Source: Thermoactinomycetaceae bacterium (GTDB lineage: Bacteria > Bacillota > Bacilli > Thermoactinomycetales > Thermoactinomycetaceae). From it: a stretch of 20,943 nt of DNA. The stretch is taken from positions 1 to 20,943 of the forward strand of contig JANWJM010000147.1 in assembly GCA_025449475.1 (NCBI GenBank), in the 5' to 3' direction. Each line of letters opens with the position of its first letter. Position 1 is the stretch's first letter. The notes under the pieces were generated by a model. The model was not told the origin of the DNA. It saw only the letters and a program-made list of their open reading frames with translations, and ran no database searches. The position numbers were made by a program, and so were the translations under genes. Positions 6,714-14,996 of the stretch are shown piece by piece.

Positions 6714-7670
6714 ATGAGAGATTTATTTATCCCGTTTGCTACGGGGATCACGATTTTCTTATTTGGCTTACAAGTGATGAGATTTGGATTGGAAAAATTA
6801 GCAGGCCACCGCCTACAAGATTGGTTAATCCGCTTTACGGAGACGCCTTCTCGTAGCTTTTTGACGGGAATTGTATCAACAGCATTGCTACAGAGTAGCA
6901 GTGCCGTTACTGTGCTAACGATTAGTTTTGTGGATCTAGGTATTTTAACGTTTGCACAATCCATCGGCATTATCCTTGGAACCAATATCGGTACAACCGT
7001 TACAACGGAAATCTTGGCACTCAATATCGAGGATTTTTCTCTACCAATCATTATTGTAGGTATTCTGCTATATTTCCTTCCATGGGATCGGATTTCATCG
7101 CTAAGTTTTGTGTGTATCGGTTTTGGATGTATTTTTTTTGGAATGGAAACGATGCAATGGTTAGCACATCCGTTACAGGAACGAGGAATTATTGATTGGC
7201 TCATGGGAAATGGATCATATCCCATTTTTTCAGGTCTTATAACCGGAACGCTCCTGACAGCCCTTATCCAATCGAGTAGTGCTACTATCGCGATTGCAAT
7301 GGGCTTTTATAGCTCGAACGTCATCTCATTGCCTTTCGCAATAGCGGTTGTTTTTGGTAGTAATATAGGAACTTGTGTTACAGGACTTCTTGCCACATTT
7401 CGAACCAACACTGCGGCCAAGCAGGTGGCGGCTGCACATTTCTTGCTTAATGTTGCTGGAGTTGTTTGTTTTACACCCTTGATCCCGATGATCGTGAGCA
7501 TTGCTCCTATGCTCTCTGATCAATCCGCTCAACAATTGGCCCATATTCAAACACTCTTTAACGTGATTTGTTCTGTGTTGGTTTTACCCTTTGCTACGCA
7601 ATTTGCGAAGAGCATTATGTGGCTGTTTCCCAACCAATCCATCTCTACTTGGCAAAAAAAAGCTGGTTAA
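6714..7670 (+). CDS. yqeW: Na+/phosphate cotransporter family protein (YqeW type)
   Basis: 318 residues, nearly all hydrophobic with about eight membrane segments. Na/Pi cotransporter II family proteins import phosphate with sodium. The inverted repeat architecture is visible: QSSSA at 60-64 with GTNIGT at 89-94, then QSSSA at 186-190 with GSNIGT at 215-220. The C-terminal PhoU-like domain seen in longer bacterial members is absent, as in YqeW. The ATG at 6714 is chosen because GGAGGAG lies 6-7 bases upstream; the in-frame ATG at 6687 precedes that site and would add nine polar residues. In B. subtilis yqeW follows yqeV (mtaB), as here apart from the NUDIX gene. Its last 26 bases overlap the end of the convergent NUDIX gene. 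Substrate is inferred from family. Confidence 0.92.
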   Translation: MRDLFIPFATGITIFLFGLQVMRFGLEKLAGHRLQDWLIRFTETPSRSFLTGIVSTALLQSSSAVTVLTISFVDLGILTFAQSIGIILGTNIGTTVTTEILALNIEDFSLPIIIVGILLYFLPWDRISSLSFVCIGFGCIFFGMETMQWLAHPLQERGIIDWLMGNGSYPIFSGLITGTLLTALIQSSSATIAIAMGFYSSNVISLPFAIAVVFGSNIGTCVTGLLATFRTNTAAKQVAAAHFLLNVAGVVCFTPLIPMIVSIAPMLSDQSAQQLAHIQTLFNVICSVLVLPFATQFAKSIMWLFPNQSISTWQKKAG

Positions 7671-8079
7671 TTTCTTGCTTAGCGGATAGAAAAACAGTTT
7701 GGTTATTGGCATACCCTTTCTCAGACAAGATTTTTTCAGCTTCATCCACTGAAAACCATTTAACATTTGCAATTTCTTCACATTGAGGTCTTTCTAGACC
7801 ATGCTGATACTGCACCAAAAAGTAAACGACTACCTTCTGAATCGCTCGATCATTCTGATTATGAAATTGATAGATGGTTGTAGGCAACCGTTTGATGATC
7901 TTTCCCGATAGCTGGGTCTCTTCCTGGATCTCTCTTAAAGCAGCCTGCTCATCTGTCTCTCCTTGTTCTTTTTTTCCTTTTGGGAATGTCCAATAACCAA
8001 AGCGATCTTGGATCAACAAGATTTCGATGGTCTCTTTTCTTTTCCGAAAAACAACGCCACCCGCAGATTCTATGTTCAT
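7645..8079 (-). CDS. NUDIX hydrolase, MutT/Ap4A-hydrolase-like
   Basis: 144 residues, single NUDIX domain. The NUDIX box runs from Gly35 to Leu57 with Glu41, Arg49, Glu50, Glu53 and Glu54 in place; the usual Gly near its end is Gln56, a tolerated deviation. The preceding YWTFPKGKKEQGE resembles diadenosine tetraphosphatase-type members, so a nucleoside polyphosphate substrate is likely but unproven. The ATG at 8079 has AAGGA about 10 bases upstream; the longer TTG start at 8121 lies in the preceding hairpin and has no ribosome binding site. It follows the mtaB terminator, in the same direction, and its 3' end overlaps the convergent yqeW by 26 bases. Confidence 0.9.
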   Translation of the reverse strand: MNIESAGGVVFRKRKETIEILLIQDRFGYWTFPKGKKEQGETDEQAALREIQEETQLSGKIIKRLPTTIYQFHNQNDRAIQKVVVYFLVQYQHGLERPQCEEIANVKWFSVDEAEKILSEKGYANNQTVFLSAKQEINQLFFAK

Positions 8080-8099
8080 CCTCACATCTTCCTTTTCAT

Positions 8100-8146
8100 C
8101 TTCAAAATAAACAACGGGCAAATACGCGTGATCTGTAATTGCCCGT
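8100..8146 (-). terminator. Hairpin terminator after mtaB
   Basis: acgggcaa (8114-8121) and ttgcccgt (8139-8146) pair over 8 bases with a 17-base loop that can add three more pairs. On the minus strand the stem is followed by TGTTTATTTTG, a mediocre T tract. It is 12 bases past the mtaB stop and would end the long heat-shock transcript, perhaps leaking into the NUDIX gene. Confidence 0.6.
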
Positions 8147-8158
8147 CTTCAAACATAC

Positions 8159-9505
8159 CTAAGATATCATTGGTTTCGGCAGTGGAGAATCCAATACTCT
8201 CGCTAACGTCCCTTTCGAATACTTCGATCCCGCCTGATCAATGCGAACCCGACAAATCTTTCCAATCAGCGATGGATCTGCTTGAAAGACAACTTGTAAA
8301 TAATTGTCCGAGTAGCCTACCAGTAAATGTTTTTGTGGATCTTCTTGATAGATTTTTTCGGGAATCACTTCTAAAACACTGCCAACAAACTTCTTAGCAT
8401 AGTTCAGCTGAAGTTGATTGGATAATTTGATCATCTGCTCGACTCGTTCATGCTTGACGTCATCCGGGACTTGATCCGGCATCCTCGCTGCTGGCGTTCC
8501 TGAACGTTTCGAATATGGGAACACATGGAGCTGATACATGCCCAAACTTTCAATCAGTTGATAACTATTCCGAAACTGCTCATCCGTCTCTCCTGGGAAA
8601 CCAACAATCACATCCGTCGTAATGGCGACATTCGGCATAGCCTCATGAAGACGCAATATTTTATTGCGATATTCATCCACCGTATACTTCCTTCTCATCC
8701 GTTTTAAGACGGTATCATCTCCTGCTTGGATCGGGATGTGCAGATGACGACACATTTTATCTGACGTGTTCAAAACTTCAACGAGCCGATCATCAATTTG
8801 ACTTGCTTCAATCGAGCTAATTCGTACACGTTTTAAACCATCGATCCGATCCAAATCCCATAGAAGATCCGCTAAACGGTAGTCTTCCAAATCCTCTCCA
8901 TACCCACCTGTGTGAATACCGGTCAAAACAATTTCCTGGTAACCAGCTGCGACCAATTTCTTCGCCTGTTCTAAGACTTTCTCAGGCTTACGGCTCCGTG
9001 AAAGCCCCTTCGCCCAAGGAATAATGCAAAAGGTACAAAAATTATTGCATCCATCTTGGATTTTAAGCGACGCCCTTGTCCGATTGGAAAAGTCCGGAAC
9101 ATCCATCTCTTCAAACTCGCGTTGCTTCATAATATTGCCTACTTTGTTAATCGGCTCTCTGGTCTTTTTCGTCTGTTCCACATATTCCACCAGGCGATCA
9201 CGACCGTGTGTACCGATCACGATATCGACACCAGGGATTTCCATTACTTCCGCTGGAGACGTCTGAGCATAACAACCGGTCACTGCTACCACGGCATCAG
9301 GATTGTTACGGACGGCTCGACGGATCATTTGTCTGCTTTTTTTATCTCCGGTATTGGTGACCGTACATGTATTAATAATATAGACATCTGCTTCCTCTTG
9401 GAAATCAACCTTGTGGTATCCCGCTCTTTCGAACATTTTCCACATCGCTTCTGTTTCATAAGCGTTCACTTTACATCCCAATGTATGAAAAGCAACGGTT
9501 GGCAT
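8159..9505 (-). CDS. mtaB: tRNA t6A37 methylthiotransferase MtaB
   Basis: 448 residues. MtaB converts t6A at position 37 of ANN-decoding tRNAs to ms2t6A, using S-adenosylmethionine and two iron-sulfur clusters. The N-terminal UPF0004 domain supplies Cys11 (TLGCKVN), Cys47 (INTCTVTN) and Cys78 (TGCYAQ). The radical SAM domain supplies Cys153, Cys157 and Cys160 (DGCNNFCTFC). A TRAM-like RNA-binding region is at about 375-440. The TLGCKVNxYE start points to the MtaB branch rather than MiaB. Start ATG at 9505 follows AGGAGGTG by 8 bases; that site lies in the end of rsmE. It is last in the hrcA-dnaK operon, the position of B. subtilis yqeV. Confidence 0.96.
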   Translation of the reverse strand: MPTVAFHTLGCKVNAYETEAMWKMFERAGYHKVDFQEEADVYIINTCTVTNTGDKKSRQMIRRAVRNNPDAVVAVTGCYAQTSPAEVMEIPGVDIVIGTHGRDRLVEYVEQTKKTREPINKVGNIMKQREFEEMDVPDFSNRTRASLKIQDGCNNFCTFCIIPWAKGLSRSRKPEKVLEQAKKLVAAGYQEIVLTGIHTGGYGEDLEDYRLADLLWDLDRIDGLKRVRISSIEASQIDDRLVEVLNTSDKMCRHLHIPIQAGDDTVLKRMRRKYTVDEYRNKILRLHEAMPNVAITTDVIVGFPGETDEQFRNSYQLIESLGMYQLHVFPYSKRSGTPAARMPDQVPDDVKHERVEQMIKLSNQLQLNYAKKFVGSVLEVIPEKIYQEDPQKHLLVGYSDNYLQVVFQADPSLIGKICRVRIDQAGSKYSKGTLARVLDSPLPKPMIS

Positions 9506-9508
9506 CCG

Positions 9509-10252
9509 TTATTCACCTCCTAGTTCATCATGTGCATACAAAATACAGGACAAACCAACGAGTGAAGCCGTTTCTGTGCGCAAAATACGCGGACCGAGCG
9601 TAACGGGCACAGCCCCAGCCTTTTCAGCTTCATCTATTTCTGAAGCCGAAAACCCACCTTCTGGACCGATAATCAACAACACTTGTTGTTGAGCTCTCCG
9701 TTGTTCCAAACACGTTCGAAGAGATTCTCCTCTCTTTTCATAAGCAATCCACACATTCTCTTGCTGTTGGATCCTTGAAAGGAGAGCGTCCCATGTCATG
9801 GGTGGATGAATCTCCGGAATTCTTCCACGCTGTGCCTGTTCAGCCGCTTCTTTTACAATACGCTGCCACCGTTGAAGCTTTTTCCCAACTTTTCCCGGGT
9901 GAACCTTTACCACCGTTCGTTCCGATGTGAAAGGATAAAACTGTGTAACCCCTAATTCGGTTCCCTTCTGCAAAATCCACTCCCACTTGTCGCCTTTGGG
10001 TAAAGCTTGTGCAAGTGAAATTTGCAAATTTGGTTCACCCTTCGAAGGCATGATTTTAAGAATCTTACAGTGAACAGCCTCTTTTGTGATTGTGAGAATC
10101 TCTACAAGATAATCATGCCCTTTTCCATCCACACAGGTAATGCGTGTCCCTTGTTGAAACCGCATCACTCGTTTTATATGGTGAACATCATCACCGACAA
10201 TGGTGATCATGTTATGATCCAATTGATCACTATGAATAAAATATCGCTGCAT
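9509..10252 (-). CDS. rsmE: 16S rRNA (uracil1498-N3)-methyltransferase RsmE
   Basis: 247 residues. RsmE methylates N3 of U1498 in 16S rRNA, a decoding-centre base. An N-terminal PUA-like RNA-binding region (about 1-70) is followed by a SPOUT methyltransferase domain. Diagnostic motifs are IGPEGGFSASEI (about 195-206) and the knot motif LGPRILRTETA (219-229) that binds S-adenosylmethionine. The ATG at 10252 has AGGAGTG 5 bases upstream. The gene lies 21 bases after prmA and 3 bases before mtaB, inside the same operon as in B. subtilis (yqeU). Confidence 0.96.
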   Translation of the reverse strand: MQRYFIHSDQLDHNMITIVGDDVHHIKRVMRFQQGTRITCVDGKGHDYLVEILTITKEAVHCKILKIMPSKGEPNLQISLAQALPKGDKWEWILQKGTELGVTQFYPFTSERTVVKVHPGKVGKKLQRWQRIVKEAAEQAQRGRIPEIHPPMTWDALLSRIQQQENVWIAYEKRGESLRTCLEQRRAQQQVLLIIGPEGGFSASEIDEAEKAGAVPVTLGPRILRTETASLVGLSCILYAHDELGGE

Positions 10253-10273
10253 GAAGACACTCCTATTAGTTTA

Positions 10274-11209
10274 TCATCTTTTTGCGGCAATTGCTATCCA
10301 ATCTTCTTCTTGTATTCGATCGAAACAGGTAAATCCCTGATTTTTCAAACATGTTACCACGTCGTTTTCTTTGGCTTTGAGGATTCCTGAAGCAATAAAC
10401 GTCCCACCTGGAGCTAATACACGCGGTAAATCATCAATCAGTGAAACCAAAACCTCTGCTAAGATATTGGCAACAATAAGATGAGCAGATTGAGAAACCT
10501 GCTTTAATCCATCCCCACATTTCACCTGGATACGATCCTCTAACTGATTGCATCGAATATGTTTGCGTGTCTCTTTGATCGCGTTGGGATCCAGATCAAT
10601 TGCCAAGACGTGAGCAGCTCCAAGTTTTGCAGCGGCAATGCTCAAAATGCCACTGCCACAGCCCACATCAATCACCTGATCGTTCGATGTTAGATATTTT
10701 TCCAGAAATTGCAATGACTGAATGGTTGTAATATGATGACCCGTCCCAAAGGCGAGACCTGGATCCAGTTCAATCACAATGGTTTCCCCTGAAGGAGAGG
10801 GAACTGTTTCCCACACAGGCTTGACGAGTATACGATCGGTTGCCCAAATCGGTTTCAGATATTGTTTCCATGGTTCCGACCATTCCTCTTCTTTTAGCCA
10901 GCGGGTGGTAACAATTTGCGGTCCAGGATCCAAACCGAATGAAGACAATGTATTTAAATAGGATCGAAGATTCCCAAGCAAGGGTTCCATCGCTTCGTCG
11001 GAAGGAAGATATCCTTTCACGATGGCTCCATGTTTAGGAAAATCTTCAGGTTTTAAGGCAATCATCTCACCATATTTGGGCTCCCACTTACGGCGTAAAA
11101 CTTCTGAATCCTCAATTACAACCCCTTCCAGCCCACAATTTAGGAGATAATAACTAACTGCTTCGACCGCTTCTTTACTCGTATGAATGCGAATCTCCAA
11201 CCAATCCAC
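10274..11209 (-). CDS. prmA: Ribosomal protein L11 methyltransferase PrmA
   Basis: 311 residues, identical in length to the B. subtilis protein as I recall it. PrmA methylates ribosomal protein L11 with S-adenosylmethionine. An N-terminal substrate-recognition domain (about 1-60, WLEIRIHTSKEAVEAVS) precedes DPGLAFGTGHH at 149-159 and the S-adenosylmethionine-binding motif DVGCGSG at 181-187, followed by LIVANILAEVL. The start is GTG at 11209, which has AAGGAGG 8 bases upstream and gives the family N-terminus; a longer frame to 11242 would run through that site. The gene begins only about 25 bases after the terminator at the end of dnaJ, so its expression needs read-through or an unseen promoter. 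Confidence 0.96.
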   Translation of the reverse strand: MDWLEIRIHTSKEAVEAVSYYLLNCGLEGVVIEDSEVLRRKWEPKYGEMIALKPEDFPKHGAIVKGYLPSDEAMEPLLGNLRSYLNTLSSFGLDPGPQIVTTRWLKEEEWSEPWKQYLKPIWATDRILVKPVWETVPSPSGETIVIELDPGLAFGTGHHITTIQSLQFLEKYLTSNDQVIDVGCGSGILSIAAAKLGAAHVLAIDLDPNAIKETRKHIRCNQLEDRIQVKCGDGLKQVSQSAHLIVANILAEVLVSLIDDLPRVLAPGGTFIASGILKAKENDVVTCLKNQGFTCFDRIQEEDWIAIAAKR

Positions 11210-11233
11210 TGGGAAATCCTCCTTATGCCATAA

Positions 11234-11265
11234 CAGAAACAAAAACGGACGATATTGTCCGTTTT
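11234..11265 (-). terminator. Rho-independent terminator at the dnaJ stop codon
   Basis: aaaacggac (11242-11250) and gtccgtttt (11257-11265) form a perfect 9-base stem with a 6-base loop, followed on the minus strand by TTTTTGTTTCTG. The upstream arm begins in the dnaJ TAA codon (11264-11266). It separates the chaperone genes from prmA-rsmE-mtaB. Confidence 0.82.
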
Positions 11266-12382
11266 AGTCTCCACCACCACGAAAGGCCTTTTTCATTTTT
11301 TCAAAGAAGGAGATATTTTGTTCGTGTACATATTCGCCGAGTGAACGATTAAATTCACGCAGCAACTGCTTCTGTTCTTCGTTCAAGTTGGTTGGAGTCA
11401 CAACCTTCACCCTAACACGAAGATCCCCTTCTCCATAGCCGCCCAATCGCGGAACTCCCTTTCCATGAATTCGAAACTCTTTACCGGTCTGAGTACCTGC
11501 TGGAATCTTCATTTTGATCCGTCCATTTAGCGTAGGAATAATTACTTCATCTCCTAAGGCAGCTTGAGCAAACGATATGGGTAGTTCGCAGACGAGATCA
11601 TCTCCATCACGCGTAAAAACTTCATGTTTTTTCACATGAATGGTCACATATAAATTTCCAGGAGGTCCTCCGTTTATACCAGGTTCGCCTTCCCCGGGAA
11701 CTGGGATCTGAGCTCCGTCATAAATACCTGCTGGAACTTTTACTGTGACAACTCGTTTTTTGTTGACACGACCTTTTCCTGAACAAGTAGGGCACTTATC
11801 TCGAACAATTTTTCCCGATCCACTACATACACGACACACTCGTGTATATACGATACTGATGGGGCGATTCTGAACCACTTCTTCCTGACCCGTTCCCTGA
11901 CAATGAGCACAAGACTCTGGGTGAGTACCCGGTTTGGCACCGCTACCATGGCAAGAATCACAAGTCTCCATACGAGGAATTACGATGTCAACCTTTTTTC
12001 CGAATACTGCTTCTTTTAAATCGATATTTAAGCGAAATTCAAGGTCTTCTCCTTGTCGAGGCGAATTGGGGTTTTGGCGACGACCCCCTCCAAAAAACAT
12101 ATCAAAGATATCACCAAATCCAAAATCACTTGCATTAAAACCATTCGTTGAAAAATCAGCATTCATACCACTATGACCAAACTGATCATACTGAGCCCTT
12201 TTCTGTTTATCTCCTAATACTTCATAAGCTTCTTTGACTTCCTTAAACTTTTTCTCAGCATCAGCTTCTTTATTTACATCCGGATGATATTTTCTTGCAA
12301 GTCTACGATACGCTTTTCGTATTTCATCTTCAGAAGCATTACGTTTCACACCCAATACTTCATAAAAGTCACGCTTGCTCAC
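11264..12382 (-). CDS. dnaJ: Chaperone protein DnaJ (Hsp40)
   Basis: 372 residues, normal type I DnaJ. It delivers unfolded substrates to DnaK and stimulates its ATPase. The J domain (about 5-70) has the essential HPD at 33-35. A Gly/Phe-rich linker spans about 69-105. The zinc-finger region has four CxxCxGxG repeats at 141-148, 158-165, 183-190 and 197-204, all cysteines present. Substrate-binding beta domains and a dimerisation tail follow. The start is GTG at 12382 after GGGGGTGA. It follows dnaK by 122 bases containing a hairpin, and its own stop codon is part of a terminator. Heat induction through the upstream CIRCE is expected. Confidence 0.98.
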   Translation of the reverse strand: MSKRDFYEVLGVKRNASEDEIRKAYRRLARKYHPDVNKEADAEKKFKEVKEAYEVLGDKQKRAQYDQFGHSGMNADFSTNGFNASDFGFGDIFDMFFGGGRRQNPNSPRQGEDLEFRLNIDLKEAVFGKKVDIVIPRMETCDSCHGSGAKPGTHPESCAHCQGTGQEEVVQNRPISIVYTRVCRVCSGSGKIVRDKCPTCSGKGRVNKKRVVTVKVPAGIYDGAQIPVPGEGEPGINGGPPGNLYVTIHVKKHEVFTRDGDDLVCELPISFAQAALGDEVIIPTLNGRIKMKIPAGTQTGKEFRIHGKGVPRLGGYGEGDLRVRVKVVTPTNLNEEQKQLLREFNRSLGEYVHEQNISFFEKMKKAFRGGGD

Positions 12383-12439
12383 CGGATCACCCCCTCTGTG
12401 AATAACTTCATCTCATCGATAATAACAATAATAAGAACA

Positions 12440-12489
12440 TATAAGGAAAAGGGAGAAACCAAGACTTCATGACATTCATTGGTTTCTCC
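12440..12489 (-). terminator. Hairpin between dnaK and dnaJ (partial terminator or processing site)
   Basis: ggagaaaccaa (12452-12462) and ttggtttctcc (12479-12489) pair perfectly over 11 bases around a 16-base loop. On the minus strand the stem is followed by CCCTTTTCCTTAT, T-rich but interrupted. It lies 15 bases past the dnaK stop. It could lower dnaJ relative to dnaK or protect the 3' end of a dnaK message; which one is inference. Confidence 0.62.
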
Positions 12490-12504
12490 GAAAGACAACA
12501 ACAA

Positions 12505-14346
12505 TTAGGATTTTTGATCATCGTTAATTTCTTCATATTCAGCATCAGCTATATCTTTGTTGTCATCATTGGAAGAATCCTTTTTATTATCTCCATCTTC
12601 ACGTTGCGCTTCTTGCTCTTTTCTTTGGGCTTCTTCATACAACCGAATGGAGAGTTTTTGAACATGTTCTTCCAATTCTTCAGAAGCCTTTTTAATTTCT
12701 GCGATATCGTCTTTTTCGAGCGCCTCTTTCAAAGCATCTTTGGCTTTATTTACTTTATCTTTCTCCTCTTGATCCAGTTTGTCACCGAGATCCTTTAACG
12801 TTTTCTCGGTAGAGAATACGAGCTGATCCGCTTTAACACGGGTTTCGGCATCTTCTTTCTTTTTACGGTCTTCATCAGCATGCATTTCTGCATCCCGAAT
12901 CATTCGTTCAATCTCTTCCTCACTCAATCCACTACTAGACTTAATGGTGATTGCCTGGCTTTTTCCAGTTGCTTTATCTTTGGCTGAAACATTGACAATC
13001 CCGTTGGTATCAATTTTGAATGTAACTTCAATCTGAGGAATTCCACGAGGAGCAGGAGGGATATCCGTCAATTGGAAACGACCTAAGGTCTTATTGTCGG
13101 CTGCCATTTCACGCTCACCTTGCAGAACATGAATATCTACCGATGATTGATTATCTGCAGCCGTACTAAAAATTTGAGATTTTTCTGTTGGAATGGCTGT
13201 ATTTCTTTCAATTAATTTCGTAAAGACGCCACCTAAGGTCTCAATTCCCAAGGAGAGTGGTGTCACATCAAGCAGTACAATATCTTTTACATCTCCAGCT
13301 AATACTCCACCCTGAATTGCAGCGCCCATCGCAACAACTTCATCAGGGTTCACGCCTTTACTGGGTTCTTTCCCAATAAACTTTTTAATGGCTTCTTGTA
13401 CAGCTGGAATCCGTGTAGAACCACCTACCAAAACCACTTTATCAATATCACTTGGAGAGAGCTTTGCATCTCTAAGCGCTTGACGTGTAGGTTTCATTGT
13501 ACGCTCAATGAGTCCCGAACTCAACTTTTCAAATTGAGCACGAGTCAAGGTGATTTCCAAGTGTTTGGTTCCTGTCAAAAAAGGCAAAGAAATCGTCGTT
13601 GTTAATACACCTGACAAGTCTTTTTTCGCTTTTTCAGCAGCATCCTTTAAACGCTGCAAAGCCATATTATCATCACGCAGATCGATTCCATTCTCTTTTT
13701 TAAATTCTTCCAACAAGTAATCAATAATGACTTGATCGAAGTCGTCTCCACCTAGTTGGTTATCACCGCTTGTTGCTAATACTTCAACAACGCCTTCACC
13801 AATCTCTAAGATCGAGACATCAAAAGTACCTCCCCCAAGGTCAAAAACTAGAATCGTCTGGTCTTCATTTTTATCGAGTCCGTAAGAGAGAGCCGCTGCC
13901 GTTGGTTCGTTAATAATCCGAAGCACCTCTAAACCAGCGATCTTCCCTGCATCCTTGGTCGCTTGACGTTGGCTATCATTGAAATACGCAGGAACTGTAA
14001 TGACGGCTTTCGTAACGGGCTCATCCAAATAAGCCTCTGCATCCGCTTTAAGTTTTTGAAGAATCATAGCAGAGATCTCTTGGGGTGTATATTCTTTATC
14101 ATCAATTTTCACTTTTTTCGAAGTACCCATGTGACGCTTAATTGAAGCAATCGTTTTGTCGGGGTTTGTGATCGCCTGGCGCTTTGCCGCTTCACCAATT
14201 AAACGTTCTCCAGTTTTTGAGAAGCCCACGACAGATGGCGTTGTTCGACCACCTTCTGCATTTGTAATGACAACCGGTTCACTTCCATCCATGAAAGCAA
14301 CACATGAATTTGTTGTACCTAAATCAATTCCAATGACTTTACCCAT
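12505..14346 (-). CDS. dnaK: Chaperone protein DnaK (Hsp70)
   Basis: 613 residues, typical of Gram-positive DnaK. The nucleotide-binding domain shows GIDLGTTNS (6-14), the phosphate-binding VFDLGGGTFDVS (167-178) and VVLVGGSTRIPAVQ at about 304-317. The hydrophobic linker region VLLDVTPLSLGIETLGG leads into the peptide-binding beta domain. A helical lid and a disordered acidic tail (DAEYEEINDD) finish the protein. DnaK binds exposed hydrophobic peptides in an ATP cycle driven by DnaJ and GrpE. ATG at 14346 has AGGAGGT upstream. It is 47 bases after grpE, third among the co-chaperone genes under CIRCE control. Confidence 0.99.
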   Translation of the reverse strand: MGKVIGIDLGTTNSCVAFMDGSEPVVITNAEGGRTTPSVVGFSKTGERLIGEAAKRQAITNPDKTIASIKRHMGTSKKVKIDDKEYTPQEISAMILQKLKADAEAYLDEPVTKAVITVPAYFNDSQRQATKDAGKIAGLEVLRIINEPTAAALSYGLDKNEDQTILVFDLGGGTFDVSILEIGEGVVEVLATSGDNQLGGDDFDQVIIDYLLEEFKKENGIDLRDDNMALQRLKDAAEKAKKDLSGVLTTTISLPFLTGTKHLEITLTRAQFEKLSSGLIERTMKPTRQALRDAKLSPSDIDKVVLVGGSTRIPAVQEAIKKFIGKEPSKGVNPDEVVAMGAAIQGGVLAGDVKDIVLLDVTPLSLGIETLGGVFTKLIERNTAIPTEKSQIFSTAADNQSSVDIHVLQGEREMAADNKTLGRFQLTDIPPAPRGIPQIEVTFKIDTNGIVNVSAKDKATGKSQAITIKSSSGLSEEEIERMIRDAEMHADEDRKKKEDAETRVKADQLVFSTEKTLKDLGDKLDQEEKDKVNKAKDALKEALEKDDIAEIKKASEELEEHVQKLSIRLYEEAQRKEQEAQREDGDNKKDSSNDDNKDIADAEYEEINDDQKS

Positions 14347-14393
14347 GAAACAGACCTCCTATAAATCAACAATTATTTATGTAATGAGTAGAG

Positions 14394-14996
14394 TTATTTA
14401 CTTACTTTTACCATTGTCGGACGAATCACCCGATCCAGGAAACAATATCCTGTTTGTAACTCTTCTACAACAATCCCAGACTTCACCCCTTTGCTTTCCA
14501 CCTGCATAACAGCATTATGAAAATGAGGGTCAAATGGCTTTCCCTCTGCTTCAATTACACTTAGACCTGATTCAGATAAAACCTGCAAGAAATGGCGATA
14601 AACCATTTCAATGCCCTCTTTTAAGGTTTGCTCTTCACTTTCACTTGCTGCTTTTAGGGCTCTCTCAAAATTATCAAGAACAGGTAACAAAGATTCTAGC
14701 AAAGGTACATAAGCATATTTTAACGCCTGTTCTTTTTCATTTCGTGAACGGCGGCGTATATTTTCAACATCTGCTCGAGCACGTAAATACAGTTCATAAT
14801 TCTCCTCAGCCTTTTTCTTATGTTCTTCAGCGATTTGCCGAAATTTTTCAAGCTGTGCTTCTATATCTTCTGTGGGAGGAGCTTTGTCCATTTTTTTTTG
14901 TTCATCACTCTCGACCTGAGCCTCATCAGTCCGTTCCTGATCAAATTGCAGCTCCGGGTTATGTTGAAAATTTGGTTCCTTATTATTGGATGTCAT
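14394..14996 (-). CDS. grpE: Nucleotide exchange factor GrpE
   Basis: 200 residues. GrpE is a dimer that releases ADP from DnaK. The first 45 residues are acidic and probably disordered, then a long coiled-coil (about 45-105, with YLRARADVENIRRRSRNEKE) and the beta-domain end GYCFLDRVIRPTMVKVSK, a slight variant of the usual GYxLxDRVIRPAMVxV. The ATG at 14996 overlaps the stop codon of the upstream chaperonin gene (ATGA), and its AGGAGG site lies inside the chaperonin reading frame at about 15004-15009, so translation of the two is likely coupled. Followed by dnaK. Confidence 0.98.
   Translation of the reverse strand: MTSNNKEPNFQHNPELQFDQERTDEAQVESDEQKKMDKAPPTEDIEAQLEKFRQIAEEHKKKAEENYELYLRARADVENIRRRSRNEKEQALKYAYVPLLESLLPVLDNFERALKAASESEEQTLKEGIEMVYRHFLQVLSESGLSVIEAEGKPFDPHFHNAVMQVESKGVKSGIVVEELQTGYCFLDRVIRPTMVKVSK

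Noticed and set aside
6668..7225. 185-codon frame on the minus strand opposite yqeW
   Set aside because: It is the antisense shadow of yqeW, which has clear QSSSA/GTNIGT motifs; the antisense frame shows no recognisable features and no ribosome binding site.
9056..9523. 155-codon plus-strand frame inside mtaB
   Set aside because: Lies wholly opposite mtaB with all its cysteine motifs; composition is that of an antisense shadow.
12383..12440. Possible dnaJ promoter (TGTTATTAT)
   Set aside because: An extended -10 like TATTAT is present but the -35 position reads TCCTTA; too weak to call in AT-rich spacer.
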